Origin: Anaerolineales bacterium
GTDB taxonomy: Bacteria; Chloroflexota; Anaerolineae; Anaerolineales; Villigracilaceae
Assembly (NCBI GenBank): GCA_015075725.1
Contig: JABTTV010000001.1
Location: 2,232,001-2,296,000 of the forward strand
Length of the DNA: 64,000 bases
Direction of reading: 5' to 3'
This document shows positions 51,706 through 61,462 of the stretch, piece after piece. The position numbers and the translations under genes were made by a program. Each line of letters opens with the position of its first letter. The first letter of the stretch is position 1. The notes beneath the pieces were generated by a model, which was not told the DNA's origin, made no database searches, and saw nothing but the letters and a program-made list of their open reading frames with translations.

Positions 51706-53724
51706 TTACGGCTGACATTCTTTTTGCAGCAGGCTTTTTGCTTGCGAAGCATCCACTTCCCCCGAAACTCGATTCAATATTGTATTCAGTGCCGGGCATA
51801 ACGTGGGCTGACCTTTGATCGTCCGCTCGGTTAGTTTGAAGGCGGTATCCATGTCGCCGGTCAGGGCGAAGGCTTCGATGAAGGGGAGATATTCAACAGG
51901 CAGGGCGGGGGATAACTCATTTTCCTGCGCTTGCTTGTATAACTTGACAACCTCTTCCCAGTCGTCGTTTTGCCTAGCGATCTCCGCTTTGGCGTAGGTG
52001 TAACACCAGTGATGCGGAGGTTCGTCGCCAAACAAAGTCTTTTCCATAACAGGAGCGGGAGCATCGGCAAGGATCAAATCCGGGTTGGAGAGCGGGATGG
52101 CTTCGAGCAGATAAAAACTCGCGCCGGGGACGGTTTCGGCGTTGTTATACACCGGGTCGAGGACGCGCAGGCATCCGTCCGCTTCTTTGTAGATAACCAC
52201 AACATTTGATGTATTTCCGCTGAAGGTTGTGGTGCGATACGTAATCTCAATGAGCTGGTCTGGCTTGATCTCGAATGCTTCATACCTTGTTTTGAGATAT
52301 TGCAAGGCAAAAGGCAGTTTTCGCTCCTCGAAGTTTGGCGCGTACATCCAATTTACCGCTGACATCAACTGATAATCGGACAGGTATTGGATGGGTAACT
52401 CATAAGTCAGGACGGCTGTGCCTTCCTTTAATGAGGGCATCCGCCAAGCCATTTGCCAGAATAGGTCTTGCGTATTCGCCCAGTCACGCCGGTAGGTGTT
52501 TGCAACCGTGAATTGATACGCCGCTGACATGCTGATGATGAGACTCAAAATAATAAGTTTGACGCGCCCTTCTTTCAGGATCAAATCCGCGAGACCGACG
52601 ATGAAGAGACTCGCTCCCAGCATGATGGAGAGGAAAAAGCGGTCGTAGTCGAACTCGATCTTTAGCGGAAGTCCCGCCGCCCAGGAGGGGAGACGTCCTG
52701 CGAAGATGGCGATGAGTCCGATGAATAGGAACCAGTGGTGAGTGGAAAGCGGGGACTGGAAAGTGGATGGAGATTCTTTACTCGTTACTTGTTGCTCGTA
52801 ACCCGTTACTGCAAAGGTAATTACAAACGCAAGGAGAAAAACGCAAAACGCAATGATCTGGGTGGTGGAAGTATCTATGGCGGCGAAGATGTTGAAGATG
52901 TTCAGCCACGATACAAAGCCCGAGAGGGACAGGGTGTTGATGAATTCGTTGATGAGAGCGAGTGGCGAAAGCAGGGATGGAAGGCTTATCTGATACGAGT
53001 TGTATGCTTGCGAGCGGTGGTAGGAGTATGTCCAGACGGCGTTGACGATCCAGACGATGAGATAGGGCAGCCATTGAACCGCCGATTTTTTGAGCAGGCC
53101 TTTTTTGTCCGCGATGGATTCGGAGAGGATGGCAAGGATGAAGAACAGGCGCAAGATTTCGAGACCGAAGAAGTATTCGGTGGAGAACAGACCAAAGATT
53201 TGTAATAAGATGGCGAAGGCGATTGGAGTTTTGGAGTTGCTGTCATTGCGTAAAAGATTTACGGTGACGATGAAAGAAGAAAGAAGAAAGATGAGGGGGA
53301 TGAATTCTTGATTTACATGGGTCAGCGCAACCCATTGTTGACCGAAGGCGGGATAGACAGTGAAGAGCAAAGCAACCCACAGGGCGGAACGCTGACGGGT
53401 GGGAAAAACTTTCCGAAGCAGAGACCAGACCTGGAGCGAGAGAATGAGGCGGGCTATGAGACCAAGAATCTGCCAGAGAATTGGATTCCCCCCAACAATG
53501 GCGGTCGTTACGAGGAAGACATATCCCAACAAGGGGCGGAAGGGCTTGAAGGCGGGGATGAATTCGGCAGGACCGAAAAATTTCAGGAACCACGCAAAGG
53601 GCAGGTCGTCCCAGTAGAAGCCCATGCGCGGCGCGAGGATGCCGTAGGCGAGGAGAATGAGCAGAAGAAATGCAGCTGGAATTGCGAAAGGTTTTTGTAG
53701 GAGTATGCGGATTTTTTCTTTCAC
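51706..53724 (-). CDS. Multi-pass membrane protein with C-terminal TPR-like tail
   Basis: 672 residues started at GTG, with TAAAAT six bases upstream on the minus strand. About 11-12 helices in residues 1-400 (PAAFLLLILLAYGILAP; WDDLPFAWFLKFFGPAEF with paired Asp as in GT-C proteins), then an extracytoplasmic domain and a helical C-terminus (WCYTYAKAEIARQNDDWEEVVKLYKQAQ) like two TPR units. Residues about 305-330 (YEQQVTSKESPSTFQSPLS region) are encoded by repeat-like DNA and sit between helices. It is probably a GT-C relative; the family is not certain. Divergent from the GT39-like pair. Confidence 0.72.
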   Translation of the reverse strand: MKEKIRILLQKPFAIPAAFLLLILLAYGILAPRMGFYWDDLPFAWFLKFFGPAEFIPAFKPFRPLLGYVFLVTTAIVGGNPILWQILGLIARLILSLQVWSLLRKVFPTRQRSALWVALLFTVYPAFGQQWVALTHVNQEFIPLIFLLSSFIVTVNLLRNDSNSKTPIAFAILLQIFGLFSTEYFFGLEILRLFFILAILSESIADKKGLLKKSAVQWLPYLIVWIVNAVWTYSYHRSQAYNSYQISLPSLLSPLALINEFINTLSLSGFVSWLNIFNIFAAIDTSTTQIIAFCVFLLAFVITFAVTGYEQQVTSKESPSTFQSPLSTHHWFLFIGLIAIFAGRLPSWAAGLPLKIEFDYDRFFLSIMLGASLFIVGLADLILKEGRVKLIILSLIISMSAAYQFTVANTYRRDWANTQDLFWQMAWRMPSLKEGTAVLTYELPIQYLSDYQLMSAVNWMYAPNFEERKLPFALQYLKTRYEAFEIKPDQLIEITYRTTTFSGNTSNVVVIYKEADGCLRVLDPVYNNAETVPGASFYLLEAIPLSNPDLILADAPAPVMEKTLFGDEPPHHWCYTYAKAEIARQNDDWEEVVKLYKQAQENELSPALPVEYLPFIEAFALTGDMDTAFKLTERTIKGQPTLCPALNTILNRVSGEVDASQAKSLLQKECQP
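52737..52810. repeat. Short-unit repeats embedded in a membrane-protein gene
   Basis: Units GTGGAAAGCGGGGACTGGAAAGTGGA and then TTTACTCGTTACTTGTTGCTCGTAACCCGTTACT-type words (TTACTCG, TTACTTG, TAACCCG) lie in a row inside the coding sequence. They resemble intergenic degenerate repeats and encode a polar Gln/Ser/Thr-rich loop between hydrophobic helices. Confidence 0.5.
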
Positions 53725-53730
53725 GGGTTG

Positions 53731-53736
53731 ATTTTA
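53731..53736 (-). promoter_or_regulatory. -10 box giving a leaderless GTG-start mRNA
   Basis: TAAAAT on the minus strand, six bases, GTG at 53724. Back to back with the promoter at 53755. Confidence 0.5.
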
Positions 53737-53754
53737 CCATTTGGGATGGGGCGG

Positions 53755-53760
53755 TATAAT
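53755..53760 (+). promoter_or_regulatory. -10 box giving a leaderless GT39-like mRNA
   Basis: TATAAT, seven bases, ATG at 53768. The in-frame ATG at 53741 lies upstream of the box and is rejected. Confidence 0.6.
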
Positions 53761-53767
53761 TCCAGTC

Positions 53768-55492
53768 ATGAATCGAAATAAGTTAGTTGACGTTGTTATT
53801 TACCTCACCCTGATCGCCGTCTTTCTCGCGCCGCGGCTGGCGGGCATCGGCGATTTTGTCACGCTTGACGAACCTTCGTGGCTGAGTCAGGGCGCGAATT
53901 ATTATTACGCGTTGGGGCAGAGGGAATTCGATAAAACGGTCTACGAATACCAGCCTGCTGTGACGACGATGACGATCATCTCAGCGGCGATGCTGATGTA
54001 CTTCCCTGAGTATCGCGGATTTGGTCAGGGCTATCTCGACTATGAAAAGGGGCGGCTCGATCCGTTCATGGTTTCGCACGGCAAAGACCCGTTGACGCTC
54101 TTGATCTATTCGCGCGTCATTCAGGTTTTTGTCCTGCTTGTTTTATTCCTTGTTCTGTACTTCTTGTTACAAAAATTCTTCCCGAAGCCGGTTGCGATAT
54201 TCGCTCTATTGTTCGCGATGTTCGACCCGTTCTACCTGAGTCAACATCGGTTGATGGACCACGAAGGCATGGTATCGCTCTTCGGAATGATCTCGCTGGT
54301 CTCGCTTGCGATCTATCTTTTCAAGGAAAACAAGTTTTGGTATGTGCTCCTGTCCGGCGTCGCGGCGGGATTTATGTCGTTGTCGAAGTCGTCGTCCATT
54401 GCGACGCTGGCGGCGGTGGGCGTTTTGCTTTTGTGGAAGTTACTTCAAGAACGCGGGCAGGGATGGGGGAAGGGATTATTATCCGCGCTGAAAACTTTCG
54501 GGTTGTGGTTTTTGTTCTTGGCGATTACTTACTTTGTTTTCTGGCCCGGCATGTGGGTTGCCCCCGGTAAGATGCTTTACGAAGTGTACGGCAACGCCTT
54601 CAGTTACGCCTTTCAGGGCGCGCGGCTCAAGATCACCGAGGAATTGGATGTTTCTCAATTTACGCTCAACACACGCTTTACGGATGTGTGGGAGGTGGCG
54701 AAGATTTTTCTTTACCGGACGACTCCCGTGACCTGGCTCGGTGTGATTTTGGGATTCGCCCTCCCGTTCACGCGCGACCCGGAGCGGGCTCAGCGGAATC
54801 GGCTTTTCTTTACGCTGTGGCTTGTCAATGGAATTACGTTTATCCTCCTGATCGGCGTTGCGCAGGGACGCAACTCTCCGCATTACATCCTTTCGAGTTA
54901 TCTCTCTTTCAATCTGCTGGCGGGACTTGGCTGGTTTCATTTTGCGGAATGGCTTTCAACGCGAATTCATTCTTCGCGCAACCTCTGGCAATACGGCTTG
55001 CTTGCCGTTGTGATGCTTTATCAAGCCGGGAGCGCGTTGGCGAATTATCCGTACTACTTCACCTACCGCAATCCCATCCTTTACGCCGCCGGTTGGTACA
55101 ACGAATTTCCTCACTTCCCATATTGCGAAGGCTTGGAGACCGCCGCGCATTTTCTCGCTGACTTGCCCGATGCCGAGAACGCGACCGTCTTCTCCTATTA
55201 CAGCCGTGGGTGCGTTTCGTATTATTATCCCGGTCCCACCATCAGCTATCGCCCGTATTATTCGGATGGCGAACATACCGAAGACCTGCTCAATAATTTG
55301 AACGCCTCGGAATATCTCATCGTCTATTATGCCAACCAGGGACAACTGGCGCATCACCTGAATTTTGTCAATGCCATGGCGCAGGCGGAGCCCTTCCACG
55401 TGGTCTGGCTGAACGGATATGAATATGTCCGCATTTACAAAGTGGATGACCTCGGTCCCGAAATCTATGAGGCGTTGGCGCATTTGAAATGA
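53768..55492 (+). CDS. GT-C/GT39-like membrane glycosyltransferase (first of a tandem pair)
   Basis: 574 residues, about 11-12 helices. The first extracytoplasmic loop reads ITLDEPSWLSQGANYYYALGQREFDKTVYEYQPAVTTMTI-like sequence with the acidic pair DE (FVTLDEPSW) that is catalytic in GT-C enzymes, then YFPEYRGFGQGYLDYEKGRLDPF. SLSKSSSIATLAAVG and FYVFWPGMWVAPGKMLYEVYGNAFSYAFQGA follow. The C-terminal soluble part ends in YVRIYKVDDLGPEIYEAL. It should use a polyprenyl-phosphate sugar outside the membrane. The next gene is a paralogue of the same length. Confidence 0.82.
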   Translation: MNRNKLVDVVIYLTLIAVFLAPRLAGIGDFVTLDEPSWLSQGANYYYALGQREFDKTVYEYQPAVTTMTIISAAMLMYFPEYRGFGQGYLDYEKGRLDPFMVSHGKDPLTLLIYSRVIQVFVLLVLFLVLYFLLQKFFPKPVAIFALLFAMFDPFYLSQHRLMDHEGMVSLFGMISLVSLAIYLFKENKFWYVLLSGVAAGFMSLSKSSSIATLAAVGVLLLWKLLQERGQGWGKGLLSALKTFGLWFLFLAITYFVFWPGMWVAPGKMLYEVYGNAFSYAFQGARLKITEELDVSQFTLNTRFTDVWEVAKIFLYRTTPVTWLGVILGFALPFTRDPERAQRNRLFFTLWLVNGITFILLIGVAQGRNSPHYILSSYLSFNLLAGLGWFHFAEWLSTRIHSSRNLWQYGLLAVVMLYQAGSALANYPYYFTYRNPILYAAGWYNEFPHFPYCEGLETAAHFLADLPDAENATVFSYYSRGCVSYYYPGPTISYRPYYSDGEHTEDLLNNLNASEYLIVYYANQGQLAHHLNFVNAMAQAEPFHVVWLNGYEYVRIYKVDDLGPEIYEALAHLK

Positions 55493-55514
55493 GAGGACCG
55501 ACTAACCCTCCGAT

Positions 55515-55574
55515 CTTTAACGCAAGGACCCAAAGCCGCAAAGAAAAAAGAAAACTTTGCGCCTTGGCGTTAAG
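55515..55574. repeat. Palindromic AACGCAAGG...CCTTGGCGTT repeat between paralogues
   Basis: Left TTTAACGCAAGGACC and GCCGCAAAG, right CTTTGCGCCTTGGCGTTAAG around an A-rich centre. It forms an imperfect long hairpin. From memory, near-identical words (GCAAAG...CTTTGC with CTTGGCG) occur in many bacterial intergenic regions. Confidence 0.65.
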
Positions 55575-55601
55575 AATTTTGGAAGATCATGAAAGCAAAC
55601 A

Positions 55602-57326
55602 ATGACTGGATTATTTAGTCAGCATCGAATAAAAATAATTTATGCCCTGCTCCTTCTTGCATTGACATTGCCATCGCGCCTCACGCGCATCGATGCCGCT
55701 GTCAACATCGACGAGCCGTGGTGGGTGATCTCCAGTTCCAATTTCTATTACGCTGTCACACACAGGGATTTCGAAGACACCTACTTCGAGTATCACCCCG
55801 GTGTGACGAATATGTGGGTCATCTCGACGGCGATGCTGGCATACTTTCCTGATTACCGCGGCTTCGGTCAGGGATTCTTCGATCAGCGCAAACCGTTCTA
55901 TGAAGAATTCCTGCGCGAGAACGGGAAGGAGACCATCGATCTCGTCCGCTATGCTCGTTACATTCAGGCAGGCGTGCTGGCGATCTTCGCAATCATCGCC
56001 TTCCTTCTTTTGAGTCTCATTGTCGGTGAGAATCTTGCCTTCCTCTCGATAACGCTGGCAACCCTCTCGCCGTTTTTTCTCGGTCACTCGCGCCTGCTCA
56101 ACATGGAGACAATGGGAGCGATGTTCGTTTTGGTTTCGTTCCTCGGTTTCCATCTATATCGTTATCAAAACCGATTTATCTACCTGCTGATCTCCGGCGC
56201 GGCATTCGGCTTGGCGCAGTTGAACAAGTCCACTTCGATTGCATTGCTTGGGGTGGTCGGGATGATGTTAATCATCAGTCTATTTGAAAGAGATAAGTCG
56301 CTCAAAACAAAAATTCTCACTGCGCTAAAAACCTTCGGGATTTGGTTCGGGGCGGCGGCTCTCGTTTACTTCATCCTCTGGCCTGGCATGTGGGTGGATC
56401 CGGCTCGGATGCTGCGCGAAGTGTATGGCAACGCCTTTAGTTATGCTTTTCAGGGAGCCCGCCTCGACGTAACCGAGGAACTGGATCCCGCTTCATTCAG
56501 TGTTGTCACGCGCTGGGACGGAATCCTGCTCTACCTTCGTTATTATTTTTCCGGCACAACCTTCATCACCTGGCTGGGATTGATTTTCGCACTCGTATTG
56601 TTATTTGCCAAAGGGAAAGAACGCCTGTCCGACCAGGTCCGCTCGATGATCGGTTATCTTGCCCTGCTCGGCGTTCTGTTCATATTGATGTTCGGCATCG
56701 CGCAGGGACGCAACCACGCGCACTACATCATGAACGCCTTCGTCGGGTTCGATGTCATTGCAGGAGTCGGGTGGGGGGGCATTATTGCATGGCCGGCTTC
56801 AAGCGGGAAGGGCTTTTCGAAACCGGTCGCGCCGCTCATGGCATCCCTCGTTTTGATCCTCGCGCAGATCGGTTTCGGATTACCGTATGCGCCTTATTAT
56901 TTCACCTACCGCAATCCGCTGGCGAAAGAGGCGGCGACTTTGGGTTACGGTGAAGGTTTGGCGGAAGCTTCAGATTATCTCTCCCAAAAACCGGATGCAA
57001 AAGATATCAAAGCCTATGTCTACAACGGCATGGGGACGTTCTCGTGGTATTTCCCCGGCGAGACCATCGTTTTGAAACGCATCAATGTGTTGAACGATGA
57101 CTTTGTTACCATCACGGACGAAATGCGGAAGTCGGATTATCTCGTGTTGTATCCGATCACCCGCGCCAAACATCCTGAGACTGAAAAGATGCTTTCTGAA
57201 TTCGAAGGCGTGGTGGAACCGGAGAAGGTTATCTACATCGACGGGCTGGAGTACATCCAGATCTATAAAGTGACGGATATTCCCGAATCGGTGTACGAGG
57301 CCCTGCTCGCAAAACATAAACCTTAA
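55602..57326 (+). CDS. GT-C/GT39-like membrane glycosyltransferase (second of a tandem pair)
   Basis: 574 residues, same length and helix plan as the gene before. Matching landmarks: VNIDEPWWVISSSNFYYAV (catalytic acidic pair), YHPGVTNMWVISTAML, YFPDYRGFGQGFFDQRK, LAQLNKSTSIALLGVVG, YFILWPGMWVDPARMLREVYGNAFSYAFQGA, and the C-terminal EYIQIYKVTDIPESVYEAL. The clear similarity shows tandem duplication followed by divergence. It likely acts on the same kind of acceptor with a different sugar donor. Confidence 0.82.
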   Translation: MTGLFSQHRIKIIYALLLLALTLPSRLTRIDAAVNIDEPWWVISSSNFYYAVTHRDFEDTYFEYHPGVTNMWVISTAMLAYFPDYRGFGQGFFDQRKPFYEEFLRENGKETIDLVRYARYIQAGVLAIFAIIAFLLLSLIVGENLAFLSITLATLSPFFLGHSRLLNMETMGAMFVLVSFLGFHLYRYQNRFIYLLISGAAFGLAQLNKSTSIALLGVVGMMLIISLFERDKSLKTKILTALKTFGIWFGAAALVYFILWPGMWVDPARMLREVYGNAFSYAFQGARLDVTEELDPASFSVVTRWDGILLYLRYYFSGTTFITWLGLIFALVLLFAKGKERLSDQVRSMIGYLALLGVLFILMFGIAQGRNHAHYIMNAFVGFDVIAGVGWGGIIAWPASSGKGFSKPVAPLMASLVLILAQIGFGLPYAPYYFTYRNPLAKEAATLGYGEGLAEASDYLSQKPDAKDIKAYVYNGMGTFSWYFPGETIVLKRINVLNDDFVTITDEMRKSDYLVLYPITRAKHPETEKMLSEFEGVVEPEKVIYIDGLEYIQIYKVTDIPESVYEALLAKHKP

Positions 57327-57456
57327 GGGGGAGAATCCGCTCGAGGGGGGTATCAACCTGAAGTCCGGGGTGAGGCGGGATTCCTTTCACCTTTGTCATG
57401 AAAGTACCATAGTCGGGCGGTGGTTTTGTGGAGTAAAATTTCCATCGAATTTCGCC

Positions 57457-60400
57457 ATGGGATACAACTCGTCGAACACTCGTCTTTCCGGTAAATTGGT
57501 GGACCGCATCCTGACGGGGATCGTTTTTCTTTATCAAGCGCTGGCAATCGTTGCGCTGATTTGGTCGCTTGTCCTTGCCGTCCAGTGGATTCGGGAACCG
57601 TTTCTCGGCACCTTCTACGAACACACGCTTGTCTTCACCGACACCGGCGGGGATGGCGATGCCTGGGCATTCAACGAAGCGGTGAAGAGCGGCGATCGCC
57701 TTTTGGCGGTCAATGGGCGGGAGGTGGAAACCAGCCGCGATGTGCGTTCCATCATCGTCGGGAAATTCGTGCCCGGTGAAAACGTCAACCTCACCGTTCA
57801 ATTTGCAGAAGGCGAAACGCGCGACTTGAGTGTCGAGTTGCAGCGCTTTCCGGAAGACGGCGTCAACGTTTACCTGCTCCTGCCTTTCATCATTTCCATA
57901 ATTTTTATCGCGCTCAGTATTTGGACGTTCGGTTTGCGGCGGAACGAACCAGCCGGTCGCGCGTTCACCATGTTCGCCTCTTCTTTTGCAATCGTGACCG
58001 GCACCATCTTCAACATCTGGACGAGCCACGAATTGACCCTGCTCTGGACGTTTGCCATCGCCATTGCTGGCGGCTCGACCCTTGCCCTGACCTTGTCTTT
58101 TCCATCTTCTCCACGCCTCCTTGTCAACCGTCCGTATATGCGATGGGTGGGTTTTCTATTCAGCCTTGTGCTTGCATTGGCGGTCACTCCCTATATCTTC
58201 AACCGGGAACAGCCTACGGCTTATATTCCCTTGTGGCGGAACATTTATTATTTCGATGCGCTCTGTATTTTGATCCTGCTTGGGTTTAATTTCTATTATG
58301 CATTCTCCTCGCCGTCGCCTGTGGTGAAGTCACAGGCGCGCAGCACACTGTTGGGCGCGTTCTTCGCCCTGGGTCCTCTGGCGTTCTTCCTTTCGCTTGG
58401 CGCGGTTTTCTCTATCGCATTCTCTCCCCTGCTGTTCCTGCCGGTTGTCATTTTCCCGGCTGTGATGGGGTATAACATCATGCGCTTCCGTTTCCTTCGC
58501 ACCGACGATTTCGCCCGGCGCGGAGTCATGTATGCCATCCTCACGGTCGTTGTTACGCTTGGGTATGCATTGGTTTCTTCCGGCGCGGGTTTGTTGTTCG
58601 GGAATGCCTTGCCCCAAAATTATCTTGCGGGAATTTTTATCCTTGTCCTTGCCCTTGTCCTCGAACCGCTCCGGTCCCGCCTTCAAAACCTGACCGATGC
58701 GATATTCTTCCGCGGATCGCGCGTGGCTGCGGAGCAATTGGAGGATTTTTCCCACAGGCTGACCACCGCTCTTGATTTGAACGCCATCAGTTCGCTTCTT
58801 CGGGACCAGATCGCCTCGACCCTGGCTCCTGAGCAGATTCACATTTTCACCTACGATTCACTGAATGATTTTTACAACGCCTCGCCCGGCGAGGGGCGCC
58901 GCGCGACGACCGATATCCGTTTTACTTCGGGGAGTCCGTTGGTGTCTTACTTCAAACGTGAAAGCCTGCCGCTTTATTTGGATAGCGGCACGGACCTTCC
59001 GGATTCTCTGCGCCCAGAGCAATCCCGCATTGCATTATTGGGAGCGCGGCTGTTCATCGCATTTCCCGGCAAGGACAAACCCAACGGCTGGATGGCGTTG
59101 GGTCCGCGCCTGACCGCTCAACCCTATTCCCCACAGGATCTGCGCTTTCTTGAAAATATCTGCGATCAGGCTTCGGTTGCCATTGAACGCGTACAAACAG
59201 TGGCGCATCTCGAACGGCGGATCCAGGAAATGAACGCCTTGACCCGCGTATCGCAGGGCGTGAATGTGACCCTGACCTTCGACGATGTGTTGGAATTGAT
59301 TTATGCCCAGACGGCGCAGATCCTGCCGACTTCGCATTTCCACATCACTCTTTATAACAAGGACAGCGATTATTACTATTACGGTTTCTGTCTCGAGAAT
59401 AACGAACGCATCGGCGAGCGTGAAAACCAGCCGTTTGCGGCGAATATCGGGCTTTCGCCGGAAGTGATCCGCAAGAGCCGCCCGATCATGACACAGGATT
59501 ACATCCGGGAGTGTCAGGCGCGCAACCTTATCCCGACCATCGAAAATGTCTTCGCCTGGATGGGGGTGCCCCTCAACGCCGGCGCTGAAACCATCGGCGC
59601 GCTCAGTGTCGGCAGCCGCGATGGCTCAACGGTCTACACCCGCGCGCAATTGGAACTCCTGCAAGCCATTGCAGATCAAACGGCCGGCGCCATTGTGAAG
59701 GCGCGTTTGTTGAAGGAAACCCAGGAACGCGCCCATCAACTGACAACACTGAATGACATCACCCGCCAATTGACTTCGACCCTGGAATTGAATCCGTTGC
59801 TTCAAAACATCCTCGAGAACGCCGTCGGAATTTTGAACTGCGAAGCGGGCAGCCTGTTCATGGTGGACGACCAGACCGATGAACTGGTCTTCCGCGTAAC
59901 GGTGGGACCCGTGGCGGGCAACCTGGTCGGTAAACGCCTTGCGCCCGGAACTGGAATTGTGGGACGTGCCGTGCAAACACGCAGACCCGTCATCGAAAAC
60001 GAAGACCAAAATTCGCCTTCACGATTCAAAGGGGTGGATCAGCAGACAGGATTCGTCAGCCGTTCGCTTCTGGCAGTGCCGCTTCAGGCAAAGGACCGCG
60101 TCATTGGTGTGATCGAGGTCATCAACCGGCGCGATGGACTGCCCTTTATCACGAATGACGAAACCCTGCTGACTGCCTTTGCAGGTCAGGCGGCGGTCGC
60201 CATAGAAAACGCCCGCTTATACACTCTGACCGATCAGGAACTCGCCAACCGCGTCGAGGAACTTTCGGTCATGCAGAGGATCGACCGCGAGTTGAATGCC
60301 AGCCTGGAGATCGACCGCGCCATGCGCATCACGCTCGACTGGGCGCTTCGCCAGTCCGGTGCGGAAGCGGGTTTGATCGGCATCCTCGAAGAAGAACGAT

Positions 60401-61455
60401 TGCGCGTGATGGCACACCAGGGGTTGGATGAGCAAATGGCCAACCTCGGCGATCAATTGGTGATGAAGATCGAACTGCCGTCCATGATCGCCGCTGTCGA
60501 GACGGGCCTTCCCCAAAACGTGGAAGTGGCGGTTGAAGCCTCGAAGAACAAACTCCTCCTGGCATCTCGAAACCAGATGGTGATCCCCATCCGCCGCGAG
60601 ATCACCGTGATCGGTCTGCTTTACCTGGAAAGCATCGGCGATACGCAGGTGGATATCGACTTCCTCACGCGTCTCACCGACCACGCCGCCATCGCCATTT
60701 CAAACGCCCAGCTTTATAGCGAGGTTCAGCGAGCCAACCTGGCAAAAAGCGATTTTGTTTCCTTGGTCGCGCACGAACTTAAGAACCCAATGACTTCCAT
60801 TAAAGGGTATACCGACCTGCTTGCAAGCGGAGCTGTGGGCCAGATCACCGAGATGCAGACGAACTTCCTTACGACGATCAAATCCAACGTCGAGCGCATG
60901 TCCACCCTGGTTTCCGACCTCAACGACAATTCCAAGATCGAAGCGGGACGTCTGCGCCTCGAATTCAAAGCCATTACCGCGGCTGATATCGTGGACGAGG
61001 TGGTTCGCACATTCACCCGTCAATTGGAGGAAAAGAAACAGAAACTCGAATTGAGCGTGCCGTCGAACCTTCCCGATATGTGGGCGGACCGCGTCCGTGT
61101 CGGGCAGGTGTTGACGAATCTCGTCAGCAATGCATATAAATACACTCCGGAGGGCGGACGTATTCACGTTGGGGTCGCGGAAAGCCCAAACCAATGGGAT
61201 CCCGATGGAGCGCCGCGCGTTCTTCATCTCTGGGTGAAGGACAGCGGGATCGGCATGGCTCCCGAGGATCAGCAAAAGATATTCCAGAAATTCTTCCGCT
61301 CGGAGGATCCCAAAGCGCGCGAATCACCGGGAACGGGGCTTGGCTTGAACATCACCAAGAGCCTCGTCGAAATGCAGGGCGGGAAAATCTGGTTCGAAAG
61401 CGAATACCGCAAAGGTACCGTTTTCCATTTCACGGTTCCTGTGGCAGAGGAATAG
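57457..61455 (+). CDS. PDZ-7TM-multi-GAF histidine kinase
   Basis: About 1332 residues started at MGYNSSNTRLSG; TAAAAT lies 18 bases upstream. Helix 1 (TGIVFLYQALAIVALIWSLVLAV) is followed by a PDZ-like extracytoplasmic domain (EAVKSGDRLLAVNGREVETSRDVRSIIVGKFVPGENV...). About seven helices follow (135-370), an arrangement that recalls ComP-type kinases. Then three to four GAF domains (for example TSTLELNPLLQNILENAVGILNCEAGSLFMVDD; DRELNASLEIDRAMRI...), the HisKA box FVSLVAHELKNPMTSIKGYTDL (phospho-His1106) and HATPase_c (VGQVLTNLVSNAYKYTPEGG; DSGIGMAPEDQ; GTGLGLNITKSL). No receiver is attached. Followed by a FIST gene after seven bases; the two probably form one sensory unit. Confidence 0.9.
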   Translation: MGYNSSNTRLSGKLVDRILTGIVFLYQALAIVALIWSLVLAVQWIREPFLGTFYEHTLVFTDTGGDGDAWAFNEAVKSGDRLLAVNGREVETSRDVRSIIVGKFVPGENVNLTVQFAEGETRDLSVELQRFPEDGVNVYLLLPFIISIIFIALSIWTFGLRRNEPAGRAFTMFASSFAIVTGTIFNIWTSHELTLLWTFAIAIAGGSTLALTLSFPSSPRLLVNRPYMRWVGFLFSLVLALAVTPYIFNREQPTAYIPLWRNIYYFDALCILILLGFNFYYAFSSPSPVVKSQARSTLLGAFFALGPLAFFLSLGAVFSIAFSPLLFLPVVIFPAVMGYNIMRFRFLRTDDFARRGVMYAILTVVVTLGYALVSSGAGLLFGNALPQNYLAGIFILVLALVLEPLRSRLQNLTDAIFFRGSRVAAEQLEDFSHRLTTALDLNAISSLLRDQIASTLAPEQIHIFTYDSLNDFYNASPGEGRRATTDIRFTSGSPLVSYFKRESLPLYLDSGTDLPDSLRPEQSRIALLGARLFIAFPGKDKPNGWMALGPRLTAQPYSPQDLRFLENICDQASVAIERVQTVAHLERRIQEMNALTRVSQGVNVTLTFDDVLELIYAQTAQILPTSHFHITLYNKDSDYYYYGFCLENNERIGERENQPFAANIGLSPEVIRKSRPIMTQDYIRECQARNLIPTIENVFAWMGVPLNAGAETIGALSVGSRDGSTVYTRAQLELLQAIADQTAGAIVKARLLKETQERAHQLTTLNDITRQLTSTLELNPLLQNILENAVGILNCEAGSLFMVDDQTDELVFRVTVGPVAGNLVGKRLAPGTGIVGRAVQTRRPVIENEDQNSPSRFKGVDQQTGFVSRSLLAVPLQAKDRVIGVIEVINRRDGLPFITNDETLLTAFAGQAAVAIENARLYTLTDQELANRVEELSVMQRIDRELNASLEIDRAMRITLDWALRQSGAEAGLIGILEEERLRVMAHQGLDEQMANLGDQLVMKIELPSMIAAVETGLPQNVEVAVEASKNKLLLASRNQMVIPIRREITVIGLLYLESIGDTQVDIDFLTRLTDHAAIAISNAQLYSEVQRANLAKSDFVSLVAHELKNPMTSIKGYTDLLASGAVGQITEMQTNFLTTIKSNVERMSTLVSDLNDNSKIEAGRLRLEFKAITAADIVDEVVRTFTRQLEEKKQKLELSVPSNLPDMWADRVRVGQVLTNLVSNAYKYTPEGGRIHVGVAESPNQWDPDGAPRVLHLWVKDSGIGMAPEDQQKIFQKFFRSEDPKARESPGTGLGLNITKSLVEMQGGKIWFESEYRKGTVFHFTVPVAEE

Positions 61456-61462
61456 GGTCAAG

